DNA of 64,000 bases from Amoebophrya sp. A120 (taxonomy: Eukaryota; Sar; Dinophyceae; Syndiniales; Amoebophryaceae), in contig CAJINV010000004.1 in NCBI GenBank assembly GCA_905178155.1, forward strand, positions 7,632,771 to 7,696,770, written 5' to 3'. The notes under the pieces were generated by a model. It worked only from the letters and a program-made list of their open reading frames with translations, was not told the DNA's origin and did no database searches. A program made the translations under genes and the position numbers. Position 1 is the stretch's first letter, and every line of letters begins with the position of its first letter. Below are positions 54,030 through 63,980 of this stretch, piece by piece.

Positions 54030-54835
54030 CACCTCCAGGGCATCATGATCACAAATTGTAAGTACTAGCAGCAGTGAGACATTGACATCTTAGCTGCAGC
54101 AGTGGCTGTGAAGCATAATTTTTACCTACTTGTTTTCCCATCAACATTTCTTCGCCATCTTGTCAAAAAGAACTCGCCCACCCTCGTGAGTACGGCTGCT
54201 GACGTGTTGTCTTCGTCGCCTTTCTTGAAATATAAAGCGCTATGACATACAGCGAAGCTGCCAGAGCTCGAAGTGCTACGAGTCGTGCAGCCTCAACACA
54301 TAACACCGCGGCGCGGTCGCAATCATCGGTCTAGCGGCGAAGAAAGCACAGCTCTCCTATGTTAGGCCTGGTCCAGTAGTCGAGCGGGCGCAGTGTAAGT
54401 CTGTCAAAACTCATGTCCAGCAGCATATCACTATATTTTCAATGGCCGAAACGTTTTTCATGGTTTATCTATTGTTCGGGCATTTTGTTATTGATGCACT
54501 ATAAAAAATTGTTAAGGCTTGCGTCGCAGCAAAGGAGTTTTACCCGATAAGTAGATGATGGAAGTAAAGTAATTTAATGGGTCATCATAGTCGAAAGAGG
54601 AAGAGCTGGCTCATCATTTTTGCACCACATAAACCCGCGGCTGGCTCATCTCACGCCGTCGTACACTGTAGTACGACAGACGCGGAAACAAAAAAGGGGT
54701 CGACAGACATCATGAGCCCGACAGACGCGGAAACACTGTAGTACGACAGACATCATGAGCCCGCCGCGGGGCGGGGGTCCAGGTCTACCACCTCGCTGTG
54801 CACACAATAAGTATCTGACGGGTCGCCTGTGTTCA
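54030..54835. other. No supported gene; short direct repeats
   Basis: Around 54660-54765 the phrases GACAGACGCGGAAACA and GACAGACATCATGAGCCCG each occur twice. Nothing else is recognisable. Confidence 0.6.
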
Positions 54836-54853
54836 ACTCACTCACTCACTCAT
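54836..54853. repeat. (ACTC)n microsatellite at the LINE 3' end
   Basis: ACTCACTCACTCACTC, that is (GAGT)n on the coding strand, beyond the retrotransposon stop. Short terminal repeats of this kind are typical of several LINE clades. Confidence 0.7.
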
Positions 54854-55009
54854 TACGTGTTTATCCGGGTTTAAAATTTGTTTCTTTTCTTTCATCAAGT
54901 CTTCTTTTCTCGGATGTACACACAAGCGATTCTTTCCTCGAGACATCGACTGTCTCGCCTCAAGCGGCAGCCCACAACTCTCCCTCCTCTTTTGTGAATA
55001 GTAGGCCTG

Positions 55010-56788
55010 CTACCCACGCCTCTTCCTTGCCTGAGTTTTCGCAAAAGGCCTCCCATTGTATCTGGAACGCACCGGGTTCTCTTCTTCCGTTTCGTAGGTT
55101 CTTCCGTCTCCGTCGGGAACTCTTACCCAACGTCTTCCGCTGATTTGCGCACAGAATTGCGCGCGCTGCTGGTCTTGTTCCTCCGCTTGTTTCCGGATGT
55201 TTTCCCGCTGGCGCTGCGTCTTCTCTGCGCAGGCTTTTGTTTTTCCTCTCTTCGTTTCTTTCCTGCCTTCTTTCGCCAGCGGTTTTGTTGGCCGCTTCGC
55301 CAGTAGCTGGGCCTTTACTGTTTTCGCATCCGGCGGCGCTTTCATCGTCTCCTGCACGTCCATGCCTACCATCTCCATGTCTGCCGCGACCATCCTCCCC
55401 CACCTTGAGCCCGCCCGGATCTCCGCCTTCACCGAAAAGTGGCAGGCCTCCCCGGGGTTGCGGGCTGTGTGTGTTGCCCACACAATGCGCTTCTCTCGTA
55501 GCATCGTCTCTATAGGTGGGATCCCTGTGGTTCGACATAGTTCTTGCCTACTAGCGTACTCCCGCTCTTCCGTTTCTTCTTCCAAATCCATTTGCCATTC
55601 GCGTTTTTCCCCGGCGACGGTTCGCAGCGTCGTGTGCTGAAACCAGCGCAGCGTCTTCATGTCGCTCTCCTTCGGTGCCCAGAGCTCCGCATTATATAAG
55701 GCGACCGAATTCACCAGGGTCTGGTATAGCGTCGCCTTCAACCGCCGGGGAAGTTCGTTGTCTCGCCATATGTCCCGGAGGGACACTACTACCGTGCGCG
55801 CGATCCCGGTTCTCCGGTTGATTTCGGTGGACATGCTTGCGCTGCTGTCCACCTGCGACCCCAGATACTTAAAAACGCCCGACGTTTTGATGGGGCTACC
55901 GTCGAAAGTTTGCAACGTGGCTGGCACCACCCTTCTTGCCCTTTCGGCTTTCTGTTTTTCCTCCACTTGCCGCCCCACTCGCAGCGTCCTTCGTTCCTGT
56001 GTCGTCTTCTTCGGCCTGCAGAAGCCCGTGGCCTGGTGTGACACCAAGGCTCTTTGGTCTGGAAGATAGTCTCCACATCTGCTGCACTGAAATTTGTTCT
56101 TATCTTCCAAAACAAACTTCACATCGCCGAGCCGCACCAACCTGATGCTTTCCTGCTTCTTTCCTCTCTGCACCACCGCCCATCCACCATTGCCTTTGTA
56201 GTGGCATCGCGATGAGCTTCCGTCGTTCCACATCAGCAGGTGCGTCACTCGTAGTCCCCTGTCATCGAATTTCGTTGCTTTTCTTGCTGCTCTTCTCGTG
56301 TCTTCCCGTAGGTCCGCTCCGTCCCATTCTACCATCCAGCCTCCACGCTCTTGCCCTGTCTCGTCGCACCACAGGAATTCTTCTTCCCGTGCTTCCTCGT
56401 TGTCCCTCGTTTTTGGCTCGATGTTGAACGTCATGCACTCGGTCTTGTCGCTGTTGATGCGCAACCCGACAAACGCGCACGCCGCCGTTAATTGCAACAA
56501 CACCTCCCGGGCCTGTTCTTCGTTCCCTGCTTTTGTCGCGATGTCGTCCACATAGCCGATCCAGGTCAGGATCAACTTTTCGACCTCGTCCGCCCCTTCC
56601 TTCCAAACGCCCTGCTTCTCTAGAACCCGCGCCGTCATCTCCATCGCGAATCCTAGGCAGAGGATGAAGAGGAGGGGGCTTAGCGATGAGCCCTGCCGTA
56701 TCCCGCACTTCTGCGCGAATTTTTCGGTTAGCTTGCCGCTTCCTGTTTTTAGCCGGACGGCTGACCCAGCATATATCTTCTCGATGTA
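55010..56788 (-). CDS. 5'-truncated non-LTR retrotransposon (LINE) reverse transcriptase
   Basis: The frame is open from 56788 to the stop at 55010, 593 codons, and starts mid-domain, so the N-terminus (and any endonuclease) is missing. Visible reverse-transcriptase blocks: GIRQGSSLSPLLFILCLGFA, the catalytic YVDD (LTWIGYVDDIATKAG), GLRINSDKTE, then FKYLGSQVD and the thumb-like region. Between palm and thumb is a zinc-knuckle pattern C-x2-C-x12-H-x5-C (CSRCGDYLPDQRALVSHQ). The C-terminus is Arg/Lys-rich. The frame has no internal stop, so the fragment is young. It is the only clear autonomous-type transposon gene in the window and on the same strand as the host genes. The clade cannot be fixed by eye; RTE, Jockey or R2-like are possible. 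Confidence 0.9.
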   Translation of the reverse strand, partial: YIEKIYAGSAVRLKTGSGKLTEKFAQKCGIRQGSSLSPLLFILCLGFAMEMTARVLEKQGVWKEGADEVEKLILTWIGYVDDIATKAGNEEQAREVLLQLTAACAFVGLRINSDKTECMTFNIEPKTRDNEEAREEEFLWCDETGQERGGWMVEWDGADLREDTRRAARKATKFDDRGLRVTHLLMWNDGSSSRCHYKGNGGWAVVQRGKKQESIRLVRLGDVKFVLEDKNKFQCSRCGDYLPDQRALVSHQATGFCRPKKTTQERRTLRVGRQVEEKQKAERARRVVPATLQTFDGSPIKTSGVFKYLGSQVDSSASMSTEINRRTGIARTVVVSLRDIWRDNELPRRLKATLYQTLVNSVALYNAELWAPKESDMKTLRWFQHTTLRTVAGEKREWQMDLEEETEEREYASRQELCRTTGIPPIETMLREKRIVWATHTARNPGEACHFSVKAEIRAGSRWGRMVAADMEMVGMDVQETMKAPPDAKTVKAQLLAKRPTKPLAKEGRKETKRGKTKACAEKTQRQRENIRKQAEEQDQQRAQFCAQISGRRWVRVPDGDGRTYETEEENPVRSRYNGRPFAKTQARKRRG

Positions 56789-56905
56789 AAAAAAAAAATG
56801 TAAATGTTAACTAAAAATGTAATCTTCCTGTGTTCAAAAATGTAAATGTTAACTATGTTAAATGTATCTTCCTGTGTTCAAAAAAATGTAAATGTTAACT
56901 AGCAA
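56786..56905. repeat. Tandem repeat of ATGTAAATGTTAACT blocks
   Basis: ATGTAAATGTTAACT occurs three times and TCTTCCTGTGTTCA twice, directly at the 5' truncation point of the LINE. Confidence 0.85.
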
Positions 56906-57526
56906 GTCGAAAAACCCCACGCCATGCAGCACACGACGTGGTTTTTTTCGATTGCATTTGCAGCTCCCAGGTTTCACATCTCACTTGAGAAAGAACTTGA
57001 GAGACTGACTAGCGAGTGTAGCTGAGTTCTTGAAAAATATGACAATTCGTGATCATTTTGGTCTTTGAGTATTAGTAAAAAAAAGTTCCCTTCTGTTGGG
57101 TCGTTTTATCGCCATTTGAAAAAACCCGAAGGCCACAGATATAGTTTTGAAATGAAATAAAGTAAGTAAAAAAATCGTAAAACGAAGTTTCGTTTGATGT
57201 GAGTATAGCACAAAAAGAGCTCTAGTAGCGATCATGAAACAGAAAAATTATCCTAAAAAGAAACGTCGAAAACCCGCTTGCTGTGAAAATAAACGTAATA
57301 GTACCTTGTATAAGTTCTGCGTTCGTCTCGCCGTGCAGTAGAAACTTGATAGGTATAAGAGCTAGTTTGCCTTGCGGTCAGAAATCTGAACCGTGACACG
57401 GCCGTCGAACTACATGTTGAAAATAGTAATCATTGTCCACCTTCTTCTTCTTCTACATCATCCGATACGATATCGTCGGAAGATGAGGTCCGAGTTCATC
57501 TTTGAAAAGAACCTAAACGCCCGCTT
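56906..57526. other. No supported gene
   Basis: AT-rich intergenic sequence between the LINE and the next gene. Nothing recognised. Confidence 0.5.
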
Positions 57527-60500
57527 CTAGATGTCCGACTCTGAAATCTCGTAGCCATCGGAATCAAAGGGGTCGCAGAGCATGCCACTCAGGTCCGGCT
57601 CGTCGCTCGGAACCGGGGGTAGGAGCTGACACGGCGGTGGTGCCGTGTTGTGAGAACTCTGCGGTCCTCCACCCCGTCCTGCTGGCGGCCTGCTACTACT
57701 ACTTCCTGGCGCTGCTAGTAACTCCGGGGAAGATATACAGCTCCCGCCACTGCTCGTCCCGCACCGGGGCCCCATCATGGTCGGTCTGCCGCGACTAGCC
57801 TATCCATGAAAAAAAAATGCATTTTGAACAACTGGCGGCATTTTTACAAATTCGCTCCGCATGACAGAAAGCGCTTCGACCCGATGCAAATCTAGTTGGG
57901 AGAATTTTCATGGTCGTACCTCTGTAGTGCAAGGTTGTTTGCATTCCACCACGGCTGCCTGCACGACATCGAGGTAGTTGTCTGGCATCATCCCAAGCAC
58001 AAGTGTGCCTCTCAGGCATGGTCTGATCTGCCAGATCAGTTGTACTATCTTAAAACAGTAGTTTTTTTCTTGGATATTACCGGTGAACCGAGAAACAGCC
58101 TGCGCGGGCACTCTTCGATGTCATGGAGGCACTGGTCGGACTCGGGACTGGCAACTATCAAAATCCAAAGTGCCCCAACCACGGAAACAAAGTTGGAATC
58201 CTGAAGGGCATCTGTTGCATCTAACCTTGGCTGCACGTGAGATGATCTAACTGCTTTGCACATTGGAAGCAACAAATACGGGAAGTTTCGTTTGAGAACT
58301 CAAGCCAGTTTTGCAACTTCTGCGAAGAATCTGTATATTGAAAAGTAAAATCCCAAAGGGAAGTTTGAGTAAAGCACTGTAGCGAAGAATCTGTATAGGT
58401 AATTATCACGCAGCTGATGTATTAATTATACATATACACCACGATGCAGAAAATTATAAGTACAGTCTCCACGGCTGCACTTCCATGTTGGCATCACACA
58501 AATATTATTTCATCCACATTCATACGCCGCGGGGCACTTTTATAAATATATTCACTTGGATAGCACCGCAGTCGCCGCACTCTTCATTCCGTAACCGCTT
58601 CGTTTCGGGCTGGTCGCCTTCCGCGCCCATCGTGCTCCGGTGTGACAGTGGACAACTTCCCCTTGGAGCCCAACTGCTCACTTTTCATGCAAAGAACCTT
58701 GCGTGAAGCCACATTTATGCGAAACACCTTCAGGGTGAAGGAACACGACAACAATCCAACATCTGTGGCCCAACAATAAGTACAACTTCTTGTCATGCGA
58801 AAAATCTGCATAACCACATGATTCTGGGTCTTGCTTCTGTTGTAGTAAGTAGGTCCCATGTGGAAGTAGATCATCGAAAAACGGCGGGGGATTAAAGAGG
58901 AGCTGTGCATCGTTTGATACCCGACCCTCATCGTCCATGAGGCTGTCGCTTGCTGTGTCACACAGAAAAAAGCAGGCAGAGGTCATATTTGTAATGCAAA
59001 AATAATTTTCAAGTACCCAAAAAAAGGTGTATTGCGCAACATCCTAAACAGCACGCTGTGGGGCCGCCCATGGCAGATTTTTATTTTGATGTGTGTGTGT
59101 CTTTAATATTTTTGCATTACAACTATGCCCGGCCTGCTTTCTTCTCTGGGATATGCTGCATCGGCCTGCCTGCGGTCGGGCTGGAGCTCGAAGGGCGGAA
59201 TGTCCATGTCGGCTTCCAGCAAACCTGGACAGAGTAGAAGAGGACTACTACATGATGATGACGATCTTCCATTAGCTGGCTTTACAACAATTTTTGCTTC
59301 AGTACTGTTATTTATTTACACCGCCGGTGGCACTGGCAGGAGCCTTGTGTTGGTTTATTTCGTTTTCAACTTGAAAAGAATGGCAATGGCACTACGTCTT
59401 CATCTAAAAAACGCATTTTCTATTTTCTTGCGCCGAACCCGAAATAAAACGAAATCCATGCGAGTTGTGCTATACCTCCTGCAGCACCACTCGGCGAGGC
59501 CCCCAATGCGGGCTGGTCGCGCCGTAAAAACGCTCCTCTCGTCCCGGCTTTTTCTCCACCCTGCGCACTATCCAATGCGAAAATACTATGCAGAACAGGA
59601 AGTCGCGTGCCCTTTCTTAGTCAAAAAAACGCGTTAATACCTCTTTGCGTCACTGCATCCAGACACAGGCGGGAATAAATGCTCTCGTAGCTCCTTCCTG
59701 CTGATCGATTGTATAAAAATATTTTTGACACAATTATGGAGACAAATTCGACGCTGGCACGAGCCTCCAAGACTTCCATCTACTGTGCATTTTTTTATTC
59801 TGATACGTCGCTCCAAGCTCATACATCATTTCCTCCAGCCGGCTCGGCGCCTGATGTTGATCCGATAGCTTTACATTTTTTAAATAATTTTTCGTGAATT
59901 GATATATGATTTCTCGTCGTACTAAAACGTCTACAACTTCACAAAGCGGCAAATGCCAATTATGTTTCTAAGTGCCCGCACGATAAAAACATGTAGGTAG
60001 AGCTGCTACCTCGCTTGGTGGAAAGGCGGATGGAAGCATCCCAGAGAAAAAAAAACGCAGGCAGGGCATCTATCTTTGTAAAATGCAAAATGAAAGTAAG
60101 AGAAAGATCTGGTGCTGTCATGGGCGAATAAACCATAGCACGCTGATGTAGTTCTTTAGGAAATGTGATATAATTACAAGACTTGCATTTGTACTATTGT
60201 TTGTCTGTTCATTTTATTTTGCATTACAAATACGCCCTGGTGCCAATCGTTTTCTGTATGATAGGAAGAAATTGTCCGGCGCCGGCCTGTATTCGTTCCC
60301 CGTTGGAAAGGAAGCTGTCCTGCGAGACGGCGACTCCACCCATGCGGCTCGCACTGGCGCCTTATCAACTGCAAATAGTATGCGAGGGTCTGGAAGAGTG
60401 CACGGAAAACAAATGAAAATGGGGCCTTGTTCTTATGGCCATGCACCAGGACAGGTTTTGTGGCCTGATGTAGAATTCGCATGACACATTCGATGACTCC

Positions 60501-61770
60501 TTCCAGATCCAGACATATTTGCATTTGATACAACCTATCAAATGTAAAAGTGTCTGGGTCTGGAAGAGTGATGCTGTTTCTGCATGACACAGAAGGTCTG
60601 GCATGGAAGCTCTAGCATCACAGGTTTCGACAAGCTTCCGCAATGCCGAATCCGCATGACAAATACCCCATTTTGGTGACAGAAAGTGAGCAGCTTTTGC
60701 TGCCTATGCATCAGAGATTTTTGTGTGTTCTGAAATGCGCATCACAAGTTACATCCTTCCAGACCCAGACATATTTGCATTTGATACAACCCGCAACACC
60801 TGCGCGGACGATGCGGTGCTGGTGCCGGTAAATTGCCGGCTGACGCCGCCTATGCATTGCAAATACCGATCTGGGTCTGGAGGAGTGTTGCATGGTTTGT
60901 CATGCTTGTCAGGCATGGCTGAAGAGTTCTTTGTGATGCGTGTCCAAGAAGTCACCCTTTTGCTTGTCAAACAAAAAATGCACAGCCTGTCATGCGGAAA
61001 GGGAAAGAACCGAAACACTAAATCAGGCCGCGCAAATACTAATATCTCTCGTCATGCTTGGCGGTGCACTTCATCTTCCACAGAGTATTCACAATGAATT
61101 TTAATTTTTCACAACTCAGCATTACAAGTTTCCAGACCTAGAGGACATAGGTATTTGCCATGCATACCGCCGGACATGGTCGACATAAAACTACCCGAGG
61201 AGCTGTTGCGGTAAAAACGTTGCCCCAGCGTTGACATGTTCGCCGGCTCGGAGTAAACGCGGAGGTGCATCGTCGCATATCCGGTGCCTCCCCTGGCTCC
61301 CCGGGGCCTCTTCTTGCTGTATCCTGTGGAAAAACGTTTCCAACTCCCCAGAGTTGTCATGCAGATTTGCAACTACAGGAACAGTTGTAAAAATGTGCAT
61401 ACCCATGAGACGCATTTTCGGCCGTGTTTTGGAATTTGTAATTCTGTAAACAGGATAAGGAGCTAGCTTCGTGATGCGGCTGTGCTTGCTAATAGACTGC
61501 ACCACCATACAGCGAAGAACTTGTAATGCGTAACGCCCAAAACTTCTGGGTTTGTGTTGCTTTTTTTCCAACTTGACTCTGGGGTGGGGGCCCCGTAGTT
61601 TTCGCTGAGGATATGCTCCGCGTCCGCGTCATCTCGTCCCACTCGCACTCCCCGTCCGCGTAAGTCATCGCCTTTTGTTGAATACAAACGAGACAATGTT
61701 GCGTACAAATTACGACCACCTGCTGCTTGGGGTGGTGTTCAAGTTCATTCAATAACGCCAAGAACTCCAT
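57527..61770 (-). CDS. Unknown protein, mixed introner and GT-AG introns
   Basis: Resolved exons: 61770-61614, 61314-61167, 60845-60787, 60357-60264, 60031-60010, 59850-59807, 59700-59641, 59567-59476, 59224-59154, then one starting 58950. The first nine total 747 nt in one frame. The start MEFLALLNELEHHPK is followed by a Cys-bearing stretch, a basic Ser/Gly region and, from residue about 230, an acidic Pro-rich part (EADMDIPPFELQPD; LLFNPPPFFDDLLPHG). The 3' part is uncertain: open segments near 58610-58690, 58080-58230 and 57527-57800 (ending GYEISESDI) look coding and may be its last exons or belong to another gene. Four introns are GT-AG with matching phases (59851-60009, 59701-59806, 59568-59640, 59225-59475). 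No family is recognised. Confidence 0.7.
57801..58076. mobile_element. Possible diverged introner
   Basis: Ends TATCCATGAAAAAAAAATGC and, inverted, TATCCAAGAAAAAAACTACT. Flanks TAGCC / TTACC (3 of 5). Removal joins LGSPV to SRGRPT in frame. Confidence 0.5.
58956..59153. mobile_element. Introner, family F
   Basis: TSD TGCTG on both sides. Frame kept (RRQADAA to SDSLMDD). Confidence 0.92.
59225..59475 (-). other. GT-AG intron
   Basis: Begins GTATAGCAC and ends CTGTCCAG; phase 1 on both sides. Confidence 0.75.
59568..59640 (-). other. GT-AG intron, 73 bp
   Basis: Begins GTATTAACG and ends TTGGATAG; phase 2 on both sides. Confidence 0.75.
59701..59806 (-). other. GT-AG intron
   Basis: Begins GTATCAG and ends ATCGATCAG; phase 2 on both sides. 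Confidence 0.75.
59851..60009 (-). other. GT-AG intron
   Basis: Begins GTAGCAGC and ends CAACATCAG; phase 0 on both sides. Confidence 0.75.
60037..60263. mobile_element. Introner, family F
   Basis: TSD GGAAG on both sides; ends diverged (CATCCCAGAGAAAAAA). Frame kept. Confidence 0.9.
60363..60530. mobile_element. Introner, family A, shortened; first of a back-to-back pair
   Basis: Only 168 bp. Left flank CGCCT, right flank CAACC (shared with the next element). Confidence 0.88.
60536..60786. mobile_element. Introner, family A, second of a back-to-back pair
   Basis: TSD CAACC on both sides. The two elements together form one intron (AQVLRV to ASASRMGG). Confidence 0.93.
60851..61166. mobile_element. 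Introner, family A (diverged right end)
   Basis: TSD CCGCC on both sides. Frame kept (STMSGG to VSRQFT). Confidence 0.92.
61320..61613. mobile_element. Introner, family B
   Basis: Flanks TGCTG / TGCTC (4 of 5). Frame kept (MTRTRS to KKRPRG). Confidence 0.92.
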
Positions 61771-61854
61771 GAAATTTCGAAAAAATGTAAAAGCTACACA
61801 GAAAATAGAACCGCTTTCTAAAGTATCTTCTTTATCTACTTCAAAAAAGCACTA

Positions 61855-63980
61855 CTAAATGCATAATACCGGCGACGTCAGAAATCGACCCGATTTATTT
61901 TTCCGTTATCAAAATGAAAAATCCCTCCTCCCCATATCAAAATGGAAGTCTGTGATGCGGGATTTGTGTACACAAATCATTTTGTCATGCTAGAAGGGAA
62001 AAAGTGCGGACTGTAGTTCTGTATGGCGTGGAAAAGCCTTGCAGCTACAGCATGACAGGAGGCAGGAGGAAGTGGGAAACAGCATGGCAAATTGCCTACA
62101 AACGAGGCCACGACTGCGTCGCTTGGCCTTCTAGCAATGCAAGTCGATTTGTGTACTCGAATACAGCATCACAAATTTCGTTTTTGATATGGGACGAGGG
62201 GGAATTTTTCCTTTTGATATCCGTGCCGCTTTCGCCACGCGATGGTCCTCGGGCATTCTGTAAGCGTGGCGGTGGTCATATCCCGACCCGGGTGTGGCTT
62301 CACGGCTCTCGGCGGCACTGGACCCCGGGCCGTGCTGACAGATGCCCCAGTCTTATCGTAAGGAAAAATCCCCCCTCCCCATATTCGAAAATTTGTGTTG
62401 CTGATTTGAGGCCACAAATCGCATATGTCTTGCACGAAGACAAGTGCAGCAGCTTCCCCCCTATTATGGACGCGATTTCTCATGCTGTGAAGCCTAAAGG
62501 GGAGCCGTTTGCCATGCTGAACAACTAGACCCATACGCCCCTACCTAGCCTGGGGATCTGGCCGCAATGCCTCTGTGCAATACAAAGCTGATTTGTGTAC
62601 GCAAATCCAGCATCACAAATTCCCTGTTCGATACGGGGTGGGGGGATTTTTCCTTTCGATAAGTCTTTCCGACTCCAGGCTGCAGCGTTGGCCGACCCGA
62701 ACTGGTCCTGGTGCGAAGAACTATCAAATGCAGTTGTGTCTGGGAGGTCTGGAAACTTGTAATGCTGGTTTGGGAATAGTGAATGCTCTGTGATGCACGG
62801 CCAAGCATGAGAAATTATGTCTGCGCTGCTTTAGTGTTGCGCTTTCCGCACGACAAACTGCGTTTTTGCATGACAAGCAAAAGGCTCTCTTCTTGGGCAC
62901 GCATCACAAACTTTTCAGTCATGCCAGACAAGCATGACAAACCTTGCATCCTTCCAGAGGACCCAGACATATTTGCAATGCATAAGAGCTGCCCGCACTC
63001 GAAATTTTCCGGAGGAGTTCGGTGTGCGCGCCGAAGTCCTCGACGACCCCGGCCCACGGAGGGGACAGCATCGGGTGGTCGCCAGGTGGATGCGGGCCGG
63101 TCGGCGGCGAGTATTACAGTGAAAAGTGCCCCCCACCCCCAAAGTTGCAAAAATTTGTGATGCGAAGTTTCCAAATGAAAACTTTTTGTCATGCATGAAA
63201 GGAGTACGAATCCTTCTGATGCAGAGTCTAGTCGTGTTTCGCATCGCTTGCATGACAAGCGCCGCTCTTGCTGGGATCTTTTGCAATACAAATTTTTGCT
63301 ATTCACGGTCGGAAATCTGTGATGCTGATACATGCAAGAGGGCGAATGTTTCATTTGGAAAGGTTTGCAATAAGTACAAATGCTTTCAAGTTCGGGGGTG
63401 GGGGCATTTTTCATTGTAATAGCGAGGTAGTGCTGTTCATTCGATGTTGTGAAGAGGAGGGCCCGGACAATAGCGCGAGGAAAAATCCCCCCTCCCCATA
63501 TTTTTGACAGGGTACGTTTTCGAAAATTTGCGTTGCTGATTTGTGGCTGTTTTGCAGAGTGCTGGTCCTCTGTGGCCACAAATCTGTCTTGCAGGAAGGC
63601 TTTGCAGAAGGCGTCCGCCGCATTATGCAAGCGGAGTCGGTATTAATACCGACTAATGGGAAAATAAATACAGCACGAACGTTTATTTTCATGCTAAGCG
63701 CCTAGGCCAAAAACCTCTCTACTATTAACTCAGGCGTACTATATGGGCCTGCAGAAGATGTCGTCCTCTCCAGCAACACAAATCTGATTTGTGTAGTACG
63801 CAAACTGAGCATCAGAAACTTCGTTTTGGTATGGGACAGATCTTTCCTTTTGATACCGTCTTCGGCCGAAACCGACCATTCGTCCTCCGTCGAGCTGGAG
63901 TCGTCATCGCCGTCACCGGAGTCATATCCCAGAGAAAAAAGCTGGCAGGTCATATTTGTAATGCCAAAATAAATACACAA
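61855..63980 (-). CDS. Hypothetical protein, 3' part (runs off right edge)
   Basis: Exons 63919-63856, 63465-63422, 63106-62985, 62716-62662, 62348-62220 and 61901-61855 give one frame from the edge to the stop. The visible protein is acidic and Ser-rich (GDGDDDSSSTEDEWS), then Pro-rich (SPPTGPHPPGDHPMLSPPWA), then a short hydrophilic tail ending TSPVLCI. All six introns are introners, the first cut by the window edge. The stop lies only 85 bp from the start of the next gene. No family is recognised. Confidence 0.75.
61907..62219. mobile_element. Introner, family D
   Basis: TSD TCCGT on both sides. Frame kept. Confidence 0.93.
62354..62661. mobile_element. Introner, family D
   Basis: TSD AGTCT on both sides. 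Frame kept. Confidence 0.93.
62722..62984. mobile_element. Introner, family A
   Basis: Flanks AGAAC / AGAGC (4 of 5). Frame kept. Confidence 0.92.
63112..63421. mobile_element. Introner, family E
   Basis: TSD GCGAG on both sides. Frame kept. Confidence 0.94.
63471..63855. mobile_element. Introner, family D, longest D copy
   Basis: 385 bp with extra interior sequence. Flanks GACAA / CCGTC do not match, but removing 5 nt still keeps frame (SAEDG to GPSSSQ). Confidence 0.85.
63925..63980. mobile_element. Introner, family F, cut by the window edge
   Basis: Left terminus TATCCCAGAGAAAAAAGCTG after flank AGTCA. Confidence 0.9.

Larger units (their letters stand above)
52790..54060 (-). other. 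Possible small gene split by the 1.1-kb family A element
   Basis: Removing 52927-54029 plus one flank gives an open minus-strand frame MMPWRCRIKATNPATDVVPR running to RQYTLNDK and a stop near 52790. The flanks CGTGT / CACCT do not match and nothing is recognised, so support is weak. Confidence 0.25.

Noticed and set aside
54960-55538. Second minus-strand frame overlapping the LINE
   Set aside because: Shadow frame of the reverse-transcriptase ORF, without motifs.
59125-59637. 170-codon plus-strand frame
   Set aside because: Antisense to three exons and the GT-AG introns of the minus-strand gene, which have matching phases.
8216-63980. Recurrent peptide motifs such as SNANMSGSG or MQICLGLE in many short frames
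   Set aside because: They are translations of family A introner ends, not a protein domain.
8216-63980. CRISPR-like array of short repeats
   Set aside because: The repeats are paired inverted termini with 5-bp target duplications inside eukaryotic genes; spacing is irregular and there are no cas genes.
1-63980. tRNA, rRNA or snRNA genes
   Set aside because: I found no cloverleaf with conserved TTCGA arm or rRNA core sequence by eye; a covariance-model search would be needed to exclude them.
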